35,287 bases of DNA from JAAYYM01 sp964483155 (GTDB lineage Bacteria; Bacillota; Clostridia; Lachnospirales; Lachnospiraceae). Position numbers and translations under genes: made by a program. Below are positions 6,466 through 14,158 of this stretch, piece by piece. Numbering within the stretch: position 1 is the stretch's first letter; every line of letters begins with the position of its first letter. Where the stretch lies: NCBI GenBank assembly GCA_964483155.1, contig CAZAAC010000027.1:1-35287 (forward strand). Direction: 5' to 3'. The notes below the pieces were generated by a model. The model searched no databases. It saw nothing but the letters and a program-made list of their open reading frames with translations, and was not told where the DNA came from.

Positions 6466-6750
6466 TTATTTCTCGACCGGATATACGGAAGCTTGTTTTT
6501 TATCTCTTCCTTTTCTTTCAAATCTGAGAACACCGTCTGTCAAAGCAAACAATGTATCATCTCCACCACGTCCAACATTCACACCTGGGTGAATCTTAGT
6601 TCCGCGCTGTCTGAATAAAATATTACCGGCTGTAACGAATTGTCCATCAGCTCTTTTCGCACCTAATCTTTTTGATTCCGAATCTCTACCGTTTTTGGTA
6701 GAACCAACACCCTTTTTATGAGCAAAAAATTGAAGGTTCATTCTCAACAT
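6466..6750 (-). CDS. rpmA: 50S ribosomal protein L27 (with cleavable N-terminus)
   Basis: A 94-residue protein near the peptidyl-transferase centre. It starts MLRMNLQFFAHKKG, the Firmicute form in which the first nine residues (through LQFF) are removed by the protease Prp before assembly. The conserved GSTKNGRDSESKRLGAK core follows. The start at 6750 has GGAGG 9 nt upstream, and that site overlaps the prp stop codon. M4 at 6741 is a less likely start because it would shorten the known Prp-cleaved leader. Confidence 0.97.
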   Translation of the reverse strand: MLRMNLQFFAHKKGVGSTKNGRDSESKRLGAKRADGQFVTAGNILFRQRGTKIHPGVNVGRGGDDTLFALTDGVLRFERKGRDKKQASVYPVEK

Positions 6751-6754
6751 GGTA

Positions 6755-7084
6755 TTACACCTCCTCGAATATAAGTTTAATATACTTATGCTTGTAGTTT
6801 CTTTCAATCTCTTGAAGTCCTAAAACCATGGAATCCATTAGCAATACTGCATAATGCTCAGGTGCTTTTAAAAATTTCCATGCAATGATATCATTTTCAT
6901 CTGACATCATAACTTCGATTTTATCCTCTGTAAGTAAACAAATCGAATTAGCGGTGTTAATCACTAAAACAGAAACCGCAGCACAGACAATATCTTGTCC
7001 TGCCTTTGCGTAGCCTGCATGTCCTGTGCAGGAAAAACCCTGATAAACTCCATTACTATTTTTTTGGATCTTCGCTATTATCAT
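6755..7084 (-). CDS. prp: Ribosomal-processing cysteine protease Prp
   Basis: A 109-residue YsxB family protease that trims the L27 N-terminus. The catalytic pair is visible: H22 in CTGHAGYA and C34 in DIVCAAVSVL. It lies between rplU and rpmA, its universal place in Firmicutes, 10 nt after rplU and 4 nt before rpmA, with AGGTG as ribosome binding site. Its stop codon is embedded in the rpmA ribosome binding region. Confidence 0.95.
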   Translation of the reverse strand: MIIAKIQKNSNGVYQGFSCTGHAGYAKAGQDIVCAAVSVLVINTANSICLLTEDKIEVMMSDENDIIAWKFLKAPEHYAVLLMDSMVLGLQEIERNYKHKYIKLIFEEV

Positions 7085-7094
7085 TTACAATCAC

Positions 7095-7400
7095 CTAAGC
7101 GTTAATTTTTTCAATTTTCACTTGCGTGTATGCTTGTCTATGACCATTTTTCTTATGATATCCGCTTTTTCTCTTATACTTGTAGACAATGACTTTTCTG
7201 CCTCTTCCATTATCCATTACTGTTGCAGTAACTGTTGCTTTTGCAACATCTGCTCCGGCAATAAGCTTTTTGTCACTAACGGCAATCACTTGATCAAATG
7301 TGACAGTATCTCCTGCTTCTGCACCAAGTTTCTCAACTTTGATGATATCGCCTTCGGATACTTTATACTGTTTTCCGCCTGTTGCAATAATTGCGTACAT
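7095..7400 (-). CDS. rplU: 50S ribosomal protein L21
   Basis: A 101-residue 23S rRNA-binding protein starting MYAIIATGGKQYKV and ending in the usual basic segment (KRKSGYHKKNGHRQAYTQVKI). The start at 7400 has AGGAGG 7 nt upstream; an upstream open stretch to 7445 lies in the structured leader. First gene of rplU-prp-rpmA, with its own promoter. Confidence 0.97.
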   Translation of the reverse strand: MYAIIATGGKQYKVSEGDIIKVEKLGAEAGDTVTFDQVIAVSDKKLIAGADVAKATVTATVMDNGRGRKVIVYKYKRKSGYHKKNGHRQAYTQVKIEKINA

Positions 7401-7508
7401 AGGGCACCTCCTAATTACTTTACTCGCTAGATATGGTGAAATCATAAATTATGCTAATAAAATCGCACCTAATTTACAACCTACTTATGACCTCTCTATG
7501 CGGCATAC
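7401..7508 (-). ncRNA. Structured rplU 5' leader (candidate L21 autoregulatory leader)
   Basis: About 108 nt lie between the predicted start of transcription and rplU. The RNA can form a long-range helix in which UAGA, GGU and UCAUAA on the 5' side (7485-7498) pair in order with UUAUGA, ACC and UCUA on the 3' side (7429-7447), enclosing a small GUGC/GCAU hairpin. Firmicute rplU genes are known to carry an L21 leader that L21 binds. I cannot confirm a match to that family without a covariance search. Confidence 0.45.
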
Positions 7509-7514
7509 TGTGAT

Positions 7515-7543
7515 ATAATAACACATTATTCCATGTTCGTCAA
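7515..7543 (-). promoter_or_regulatory. Promoter of rplU-prp-rpmA
   Basis: Minus strand TTGACG, 17 bp, TATTAT. The -35 lies inside the last codons of the RNase G-like gene and the spacer spans its stop codon. This gives the ribosomal genes transcription independent of the radical SAM genes upstream. Confidence 0.65.
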
Positions 7544-8749
7544 ATGAAACTTAATCTGTTCGTGAAGAGGTTTTCTAACTTTCCTTCTTGTTAATTCTAT
7601 AAGGTTTAAACCCGTCATGTCGATTACATTTATTTTTACAGTATCCTCTCTGGCATAAAGGGTTAGTGCATCTAGTAATTGTTTTCTGGAAGAATCGTCT
7701 GTCATATTAATAAAATCTATAATAATAATGCCAGAAAGATTTCTCAATCTAAGCTGTTTTACAATTTCTAAAGCAGCTTCCATGTTGATTTTCAGAAAGG
7801 TTTCTTCAGAACCCTTCTTGCCGACATATTTACCAGTATTCACGTCTATTACGACAAGTGCCTCAGTAGATTCAATAACAAGATAACCGCCCGATTTGAG
7901 CCACACACGCTTCTGCAGAGCATGCTCCAGCTTGCTTTCGAGGCTATATAGCTTAATTAGAGGCAAAAGTTCATCTTCATAATATTTTAGTTTCATAAGA
8001 TCTTCATTTTGCTGCTCTTCAAGATAACTCTGTATCATATTATAGATTTCCATGTCATCCGTTATAATAGATGATAATTTTTCCATATTTGTATCTCGAA
8101 TATAAAATAGATACGAAGCTGATGTGCTATGCATTAATGTATAACAGGTTCTATGTTTTGCATGAGCAATCAAATGAGTACACTTTTTCTCCAACCTGCC
8201 GATTTCTTCTATAATAATTTCAGCGGAAACATATTGCGCATTTGTGCGAATAATAACACCAAATCCTTTCGGTAAATAAGGTGTAATAATTTTATGATAT
8301 GTTTTCGACAGCGCATCATCAATTTTGGAAGAAATACCAAATTTCTTATTTCCAGTTGTCAGTACTGCATATTTTCCAGCAAAAGATAGGTTAGTGGTTA
8401 CAGTTGCTAATTTTGATTTTGCCTGTTCCTTTGTAATCTGAACAAGGATCTCATCATTTTGCACTAATTTATTATTTTTCTTTTCATTGATGAAAATAGG
8501 CGCCTTTGCATCCTCTAGTGAAAGGTAACAAACTAAAGCTGGTGCTATTTCTACAAATGCAGCATTAATATTTGATACAATATCCTTAATTCTGCCAATA
8601 TAAATATTCCCAGGCAGAATACTAGTGGTAACATCAGACTCTTCATAATGAAATTCTACAGGTTCTCCATTTGTTAAAAGAGTGGTCAGTATGCCTTGCT
8701 TCCATTTTGTAATGACTAATTTATTTTCATGGTTTTGCTGATACGTCAA
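7526..8749 (-). CDS. rng: RNase E/G family ribonuclease
   Basis: A 407-residue endoribonuclease acting on rRNA and mRNA. An S1-like domain (about 40-120, GNIYIGRIKDI) precedes the catalytic core, with both Mg2+ aspartates visible: D302 (VVIDVNTG) and D345 (IIIIDFINM). The protein stops just after LTRRKVRKPLHEQ, where E. coli enzymes carry the CPxC zinc-link, so that motif and the scaffold tail are missing. The start is TTG at 8749 with AGGAG 9 nt upstream, overlapping the preceding gene by 23 nt; nearby ATGs are out of frame. The order radical SAM-DUF2344-rng-rplU-prp-rpmA is common in Clostridia. Confidence 0.92.
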   Translation of the reverse strand: MTYQQNHENKLVITKWKQGILTTLLTNGEPVEFHYEESDVTTSILPGNIYIGRIKDIVSNINAAFVEIAPALVCYLSLEDAKAPIFINEKKNNKLVQNDEILVQITKEQAKSKLATVTTNLSFAGKYAVLTTGNKKFGISSKIDDALSKTYHKIITPYLPKGFGVIIRTNAQYVSAEIIIEEIGRLEKKCTHLIAHAKHRTCYTLMHSTSASYLFYIRDTNMEKLSSIITDDMEIYNMIQSYLEEQQNEDLMKLKYYEDELLPLIKLYSLESKLEHALQKRVWLKSGGYLVIESTEALVVIDVNTGKYVGKKGSEETFLKINMEAALEIVKQLRLRNLSGIIIIDFINMTDDSSRKQLLDALTLYAREDTVKINVIDMTGLNLIELTRRKVRKPLHEQIKFHLTNME

Positions 8750-9479
8750 TGTATTCTTCTCCTAAATCATGCCCCATATTTTCTAAGGTAATCAGTTCTT
8801 TCGTAGATGGGTCTAGTGCATAAATTTCTTTTCTCGTAATGCATAAAGCAAATTCCGGTAATTCTTCACTCATAGAATGATACAACGCTTTTATCACAAG
8901 TTCTGGTTTAATATTGACTTCACTGCCAGCAGATAATCTCATAATAAAGCTGTTATCTTCAATTGCATACATATGAATATATGGTTTTAAATCAATTTCT
9001 TTTTCACTACTCTTTGTTTTCTTCATTATCACAATAGAATCTTGATGATACAAAGTATTAAATGCTTTTGCAAATTCAGGATCACTGATTCCTTTTGGCG
9101 CGAACTTTGGCTCATAATTTTCCCTAATTGAAATACTATAGTCAGCGGCAGCCACACTAGACATTGCATTTGGTATCTTTTCATCCAGCAATTTATAAGC
9201 AGAAATCTGAATGCCCTCAGCCATTGCAGAATTCAATCTTGCGATTGCCTCTTTAGAAGAATATGTACTTGTCACTTCAATATCCAGATATTCTCCATCA
9301 CTTTCGAGACCTACGCCCAGTGGTGCTGCAAATGACATAATCTGATGTGGGCTCATGCCCTCAGAATACTTTATGGCAATCTCTGCTCTGCGCATTACTT
9401 TTTGAAAATATCGCATGATATCTAGATGTCCAATGAATTTCAAAGGGCCATGCTTGCTGAATTTAATTCTTATTTTCAT
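8727..9479 (-). CDS. TIGR03936/DUF2344 radical SAM-associated protein
   Basis: A 250-residue protein starting MKIRIKFSKHGPLKFIGHLDIMRYFQ, the diagnostic start of the DUF2344 family, with EGMSPHQIMSFAAPLGVGLES following. In many bacteria this domain is found next to, or fused with, the TIGR03960 radical SAM protein, and here it overlaps that gene by 17 nt, so the two likely act together. The substrate is not known to me; the rng-rplU neighbourhood hints at RNA or ribosome modification (inference). The start at 9479 has GGAGGAGGTG upstream. Confidence 0.9.
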   Translation of the reverse strand: MKIRIKFSKHGPLKFIGHLDIMRYFQKVMRRAEIAIKYSEGMSPHQIMSFAAPLGVGLESDGEYLDIEVTSTYSSKEAIARLNSAMAEGIQISAYKLLDEKIPNAMSSVAAADYSISIRENYEPKFAPKGISDPEFAKAFNTLYHQDSIVIMKKTKSSEKEIDLKPYIHMYAIEDNSFIMRLSAGSEVNIKPELVIKALYHSMSEELPEFALCITRKEIYALDPSTKELITLENMGHDLGEEYIDVSAKP

Positions 9480-11331
9480 AACAAACACCTCCTCCATAGC
9501 GATTAGCACCACAACTGGAACATTTGCTACGGCAATTAGGTGTTATTTCTTCCTTTATAGCCTGTTCCCACTCCTGTTTTAAAAACTTCTTTGTGATACC
9601 TGCATCAATGAAATCCCAAGGTAATATTTCTTCCAGAGAACGTTCTCTGTTATTATAGAAAGCAATTGCTATATCACATTCCTGAAAAGCCTCGCTCCAT
9701 TTCCGATAGGAAAAGTGTTCTGACCAGGCATCAAATATACAACCCTTTTCATATGCTCTTTTAATCACCTGTCCGACGCGACGGTCTCCACGTGCAAAAA
9801 CACCCTCTAGCTCACTGACATCTGGCTCATGCCAGTTATATTTTATACTTTTTTTGTTTAATTGCTCTTTCATAGCATCATTTACAAAATGCGCTTTCTC
9901 AACAAACTCTTGTGCCGTATACATTTTTGCCCATTGAAAAGGCGTAAAGGGTTTCGGAATGAAAAAGGATGTACTCGCAGTAATTTGAACCTTACCACTT
10001 CTTTCTTCTTTTGGAATGACTTCATAATATAGTCTAGCAATTTGATCAGAAAGTTCTGCAATTCCACGCATATCCTCCTCTGTCTCTGTCGGCAGGCCAA
10101 GCATAAAATATAGCTTTACTTTATTCCATCCACCTCTGAAGGCTAATTCTGCCCCATTTAGTATGGTATCCTCTGTCAATCCTTTATTTATAACATTGCG
10201 TAGACGCTGTGAGCCTGCCTCCGGCGCAAAAGTTAGACTGCTTTTTCGTACATCTTGTATTTTGCTCATGACCTCCAATGAAAATGCATCGATTCTTAAT
10301 GAGGGCAGTGAAATATTGATGCCCTTACTACTGACGTTCTCAACTAAGTATTGAACCAATTCGTTTAGTTGTGAATAATCGCTGGAGCTTAATGAACTTA
10401 ATGAAATCTCCTCATGACCTGTATTCTTAAGCATTTCATTTGCATATTTCTTTAGCGTCTCTAGACTCCGTTCTCTTACAGGACGATATACCATACCTGC
10501 CTGACAAAAGCGGCAGCCTCTGATACATCCTCTTTGGATTTCAAGTACAACTCTATCCTGAGTTGCCTTTATAAAAGGTAAAATTGGTTTCATGGGATAA
10601 AAAGTATCACTAATATCCATTACGATCTCTTTATGAATTTGTTCAGGAACGTTGTTCGTATTCCGTTGAAAGGAAGAAATCGTACCATCCTCTTTATAAG
10701 ATACTTCATAAAATATAGGCGCATAAATTCCCGGAATGTTTGCCGCTGCCTGTAAAAATTCATTTCGGGTGCTTCCATTTTTACGATATTCCAGATAAGT
10801 ATTTAGCAATTGCGCATAGGATGTCTCACCTTCACCAATATAAAATAAATCAAAAAAATCTGCGATTGGCTCAGGATTATAAGTACAAGGCCCACCTCCT
10901 ATTACAATCGGATGTTCCCATGTTCTGTCTGCAGACGATAACGGGATTTGACTTAAATCAAGAATTTGTAATATATTTGTATAGCACATTTCGTACTGTA
11001 TCGTAATGCCAAGAAAATCGAAATCCTTGATTGCATCCTGTGATTCCAGCGCAAATAGTGGAATATGCTGTTCCTTCATAATAGAATGTAAATCTGGCCA
11101 GGGTGAATAAACACGTTCACACCAGACATCTTGTCGCTGATTAAACATATCATATAAAATCTGAATGCCAAGATGCGACATTCCAATCTCATATACATCA
11201 GGAAAGCAAAGCGCAAATCTGACTTCTATCTCTTCTTTGTTTTTGACGATAGCATTTATTTCATTTCCTATATATCTGGCGGGTTTATCAATCTGTAACA
11301 ATATCTCATCGCGCAGTGCAAGTCTATTCAT
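9463..11331 (-). CDS. TIGR03960 family B12-binding-domain radical SAM protein
   Basis: A 622-residue protein. The N-terminal half resembles a cobalamin-binding fold (CFPDVYEIGMSHLGIQILYDM near 42-62; PIVIGGGPCTYNPEPIADFFD near 141-161). The radical SAM 4Fe-4S motif is RGCIRGCRFC with C269, C273 and C276. The C-terminus holds extra cysteines (CRSKCSSCG and one in GGGVCYE) that may bind metal. The start at 11331 has AAGGG 9 nt upstream. It is translationally coupled to the DUF2344 gene. The reaction catalysed is unknown; a link to RNA or ribosomal protein modification is inferred only from its neighbours. Confidence 0.92.
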   Translation of the reverse strand: MNRLALRDEILLQIDKPARYIGNEINAIVKNKEEIEVRFALCFPDVYEIGMSHLGIQILYDMFNQRQDVWCERVYSPWPDLHSIMKEQHIPLFALESQDAIKDFDFLGITIQYEMCYTNILQILDLSQIPLSSADRTWEHPIVIGGGPCTYNPEPIADFFDLFYIGEGETSYAQLLNTYLEYRKNGSTRNEFLQAAANIPGIYAPIFYEVSYKEDGTISSFQRNTNNVPEQIHKEIVMDISDTFYPMKPILPFIKATQDRVVLEIQRGCIRGCRFCQAGMVYRPVRERSLETLKKYANEMLKNTGHEEISLSSLSSSDYSQLNELVQYLVENVSSKGINISLPSLRIDAFSLEVMSKIQDVRKSSLTFAPEAGSQRLRNVINKGLTEDTILNGAELAFRGGWNKVKLYFMLGLPTETEEDMRGIAELSDQIARLYYEVIPKEERSGKVQITASTSFFIPKPFTPFQWAKMYTAQEFVEKAHFVNDAMKEQLNKKSIKYNWHEPDVSELEGVFARGDRRVGQVIKRAYEKGCIFDAWSEHFSYRKWSEAFQECDIAIAFYNNRERSLEEILPWDFIDAGITKKFLKQEWEQAIKEEITPNCRSKCSSCGANRYGGGVCYENKN

Positions 11332-11382
11332 ACTTATATTCCCTTCGATGCAATTAATAATATTGAAATTTGCATTAGTTAA

Positions 11383-11411
11383 AGTATACGGTAATTTAGT
11401 TATAAAATCAA
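11383..11411 (-). promoter_or_regulatory. Promoter of the radical SAM-DUF2344-rng unit
   Basis: Minus strand TTGATT, 17 bp, TATACT, about 50 bp upstream of the start codon. Confidence 0.6.
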
Positions 11412-11434
11412 ATTGTTTTACAAGGTACCAACGG

Positions 11435-11478
11435 TATCAATAAAGGCAGGCAATTATCATTGCCCGCCTTTATTGATA
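11435..11478. terminator. Strong inverted repeat after the InlB-repeat gene
   Basis: A 19-bp stem with one mismatch and a 6-nt loop. It lies 47 nt downstream of the InlB-repeat gene stop and is the likely end of that transcript. However, the T-rich tail (tttatatttttt) is on the plus-strand side; read on the minus strand there is no T run after the stem, so the efficiency and direction are uncertain. Confidence 0.6.
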
Positions 11479-11525
11479 TATTTATATTTTTTGATACGAG
11501 ATTTTTTTATAATGGTAATCGTTAT

Positions 11526-12287
11526 TTACTTATATAGCGCTGTTACATTTGTATCACCTGTAATACAATCAACTGATTTATCCCATTTGTCAAATGTACG
11601 GCCTTCATGAGAATGCACTGGTGGATAAGTGCCCTTTTCGTTTACACGAATGTGCTGTGTATCCATACATTCATTACATATACTACAGTAATACTTTACA
11701 GCATATGCTCTATAATACCACGCCTTGATTGCTCTATCTTCGGTAATATTCGTCCAAGAACCTTCCCAACCCATAAACTGATAACCATCAAAACAAGGAT
11801 CAGCAGGATCTGGCAATGTTGTGCCATACGGTACTACCTCGGTTTTCCAAAGTTCGTTATTCCAACCATTATACCATCTGACAACGCATGTGACACCTGG
11901 CACGCCTCGCTCGGGTGAAGCATAAGCCCACCATGATAAAAACGGAGCAGATGTATTATTGTTTACCTTTTTAACAGAACTGAATGCATTTGTAGATGGT
12001 GCATATGGTGTGTTATTCACATACATACCAAGAATCACCTTGTCAGTTTTGACATTAAATGCGCTATCACTCCAGCCTAAAAATGTATACCCAGTAGCAT
12101 CGGTATCTGTTGGTATAATTGCAAAACCCCCATCTGCAACTAATTGTGAATTCATTTTTGTGCCATACACAAATGTGACTGTATGTACCCCTGCTGCTTT
12201 TACCTCCTGTGCACTAGACATTGTAAAAAGTACAATTCCAGCACATAATAATAAAGCTACCTTCAATTTACGCTTTATCATATTCAT
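11526..12287 (-). CDS. Secreted InlB B-repeat (Listeria-Bacteroides repeat) protein
   Basis: A 253-residue protein with a clear signal peptide (basic 1-9, hydrophobic 10-25, probable cleavage near KA-AG at 31-32). The mature part has three modules ending in the InlB B-repeat pattern: GYTFLGWSDSAFN...LGMY, GYQFMGWEGSWTN...KAWY and GRTFDKWDKSVDC...TALY. A CSICNEC pair of cysteines lies between the second and third. There is no LPXTG motif, second membrane span or cell-wall domain, so it is probably released. Such repeats serve in adhesins and surface proteins, but no function can be assigned here. The start at 12287 has AGGAGGG upstream. It has its own promoter after the his operon. Confidence 0.85.
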   Translation of the reverse strand: MNMIKRKLKVALLLCAGIVLFTMSSAQEVKAAGVHTVTFVYGTKMNSQLVADGGFAIIPTDTDATGYTFLGWSDSAFNVKTDKVILGMYVNNTPYAPSTNAFSSVKKVNNNTSAPFLSWWAYASPERGVPGVTCVVRWYNGWNNELWKTEVVPYGTTLPDPADPCFDGYQFMGWEGSWTNITEDRAIKAWYYRAYAVKYYCSICNECMDTQHIRVNEKGTYPPVHSHEGRTFDKWDKSVDCITGDTNVTALYK

Positions 12288-12336
12288 ACGACACCCTCCT
12301 TGAAATATATGTTTACATAATACAAACTATAGACTG

Positions 12337-12365
12337 ATTATAGCATTATCGTTATCTGTTTGCAA
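12337..12365 (-). promoter_or_regulatory. Promoter of the InlB-repeat gene
   Basis: Minus strand TTGCAA, 17 bp, TATAAT. The -35 overlaps the last codons of hisIE. No terminator separates the his operon from this gene, so read-through is also possible. Confidence 0.6.
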
Positions 12366-13515
12366 GTTCTTTTGTGATATCCTGCCACGTTATATCACAT
12401 TCTGCCATCAATACCATCATATGATATAAATAATCTGACATTTCATATTTTACTTCTTCAACATCAGGATTTTTTGCTGCAATTACAATCTCTGTTGATT
12501 CCTCACCAAGCTTCTTTAAGATTTTATCAATCCCTTTATCAAACAAATAATTTGTATAAGAACCTTCTTTCGGATTTTTCTTTCTATCTAAAATCACACG
12601 ATATACATCTTCAAATACTTTTAAGGGATTAGTACTATTATATTCATTTTTTAAAATTTCATGAAAGAAACAACTTCTGTTTCCAGTGTGACAGGCAACA
12701 CCAATTTGTGCAACTTTTGCAAGGATGGTATCGTTGTCACAATCAGCAATCAATTCTTTCACATACTGCAAATGACCACTGGTTTCGCCTTTTATCCAAA
12801 GCTCTTTTCTGCTTCTACTGTAATAAGTCATTAGTCCTGTTGCAACTGTCTGTTGGAAAGATTCCTCATTCATATATGCCAGCATGAGAACTTCAGATGT
12901 TTTATAGTCCTGCACGATGACGGGTATCTGACCATCCGTATTCAGTTTGAAATTGGACCAGGATAACTGGCAGATTGCGGTACTAGATATTGTAGCTTCT
13001 TCGATTTCGTTAGAAACACAAATAACGGAAAGCGTTTTAAACCCGCTGCAAGGAATATTGTTGATTAGAATGACCTCAGAACAGCATTTTTCCAGTAATT
13101 CGAAATGTTCAATAATCTGTTCCTCTGCATCAACACATGCTGTGATTTTATCTTTTCCAAAACGTTTACTGACTTCTTCCAGCAAATCAATATTCTCATG
13201 CTTTGCCATATTTAATGCTGCCTTTTTACAACCTGCATAAATTATTTTTTTCACATCCTCAAAACGTTTGATATTGCCGGCGCCAATTGTAGGAATATCG
13301 ATATTTCTATTAATTTCCCTAATCATATGTAATGCTTCTTCATGTTCAGCATCAGTATCTGACAAATCAAAAATAATGATTTCATTTGCCCCCATATAGT
13401 TATACTTGACAGCAAGTGCAATGACATCCTCTGAAAGAATGGATTCACTTCCAAATCCAGCAACAGCCACTTTGTTTTTTAGATAAATACAAGGTATTGT
13501 TTTATGACTACTCAT
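12352..13515 (-). CDS. hisIE: HisIE bifunctional enzyme with N-terminal degenerate HisF-like domain
   Basis: A 387-residue three-part protein. Residues 1-185 resemble the first half to two thirds of the HisF TIM barrel (IPCIYLKNKVAVAGF; IPTIGAGNIKRFEDVKKIIYAG). The catalytic Asp11 of HisF is Y11 here, the second Asp (D129, in ACVDAEE) is kept, and the last barrel strands are missing, so cyclase activity is unlikely. Residues about 186-285 are HisI, phosphoribosyl-AMP cyclohydrolase, with DCDND (258-262) and the zinc cysteines C275 and C282. Residues about 294-387 are HisE, phosphoribosyl-ATP pyrophosphatase (KLGEESTE, EMSDYLYH). These are steps 2 and 3 of histidine synthesis. The start at 13515 has GAGG 8 nt upstream; an in-frame GTG at 13524 is part of that site. 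Confidence 0.93.
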   Translation of the reverse strand: MSSHKTIPCIYLKNKVAVAGFGSESILSEDVIALAVKYNYMGANEIIIFDLSDTDAEHEEALHMIREINRNIDIPTIGAGNIKRFEDVKKIIYAGCKKAALNMAKHENIDLLEEVSKRFGKDKITACVDAEEQIIEHFELLEKCCSEVILINNIPCSGFKTLSVICVSNEIEEATISSTAICQLSWSNFKLNTDGQIPVIVQDYKTSEVLMLAYMNEESFQQTVATGLMTYYSRSRKELWIKGETSGHLQYVKELIADCDNDTILAKVAQIGVACHTGNRSCFFHEILKNEYNSTNPLKVFEDVYRVILDRKKNPKEGSYTNYLFDKGIDKILKKLGEESTEIVIAAKNPDVEEVKYEMSDYLYHMMVLMAECDITWQDITKELANR

Positions 13516-13529
13516 TTTTTTCACCTCTT

Positions 13530-14117
13530 TTATAATGTGCCTTTTGTAGATAAAACATCCAGAATACGTGCGTCAATGGTGGTTGCCTCATCAAGTGCTT
13601 TGGCAAATGCTTTAAACATAGCCTCAACAATATGATGACTATTCGTACCAGACAGCACATTTATATGTAAGTTCATTCCTGCAGAATATGAAACTGCATA
13701 GAAAAATTCTTTTACTAGTTCCGTGTCAAGACAACCTATTTTATCAGTTGAAAACTCGCCGTTATATACAAAATAAGGACGTCCTGACAAATCTAATGCA
13801 CATAATACTAAAGCATCATCCATAGGTAACGTGCAACTGCCATACCTCTTAATGCTTTTTTTATCTCCCAGTGCATCCTTGATGGCTTGTCCAAGAACAA
13901 TCCCAGTATCTTCTACTGTATGATGTCCATCAACCCCTAAATCGCCGTTTACAGCAAGCTCCATGTCAAATAATCCATGTTTTGAAAAGCCAGCCAGCAT
14001 ATGGTCGAAAAACCCTATTCCCGTATTGATTTCACTTTGTCCGGATCCGTCTAGGGTAAGTATCATTTTAATATCAGTTTCATTTGTCGTTCTTATTACG
14101 GTTACATCTCTGTTCAT
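13530..14117 (-). CDS. hisB: Imidazoleglycerol-phosphate dehydratase
   Basis: A 195-residue monofunctional HisB, converting imidazole glycerol phosphate to imidazole acetol phosphate with Mn2+. The metal-binding motifs GFFDHML, DGHHTVEDTGI and NSHHIVEA are all present. There is no phosphatase domain, unlike enterobacterial HisB. It lies 14 nt upstream of hisIE; the start at 14117 has GGAG 7 nt upstream. Confidence 0.97.
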   Translation of the reverse strand: MNRDVTVIRTTNETDIKMILTLDGSGQSEINTGIGFFDHMLAGFSKHGLFDMELAVNGDLGVDGHHTVEDTGIVLGQAIKDALGDKKSIKRYGSCTLPMDDALVLCALDLSGRPYFVYNGEFSTDKIGCLDTELVKEFFYAVSYSAGMNLHINVLSGTNSHHIVEAMFKAFAKALDEATTIDARILDVLSTKGTL

Positions 14118-14158
14118 AAGTGTGCTCCTTTCTTAAAACAATATATCATTATACTAGG

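Noticed and set aside
11959..12303. Long plus-strand frame opposite the InlB-repeat gene
   Set aside because: It is antisense to a gene with a signal peptide, repeats, a ribosome binding site and a promoter; its translation has no recognisable features.
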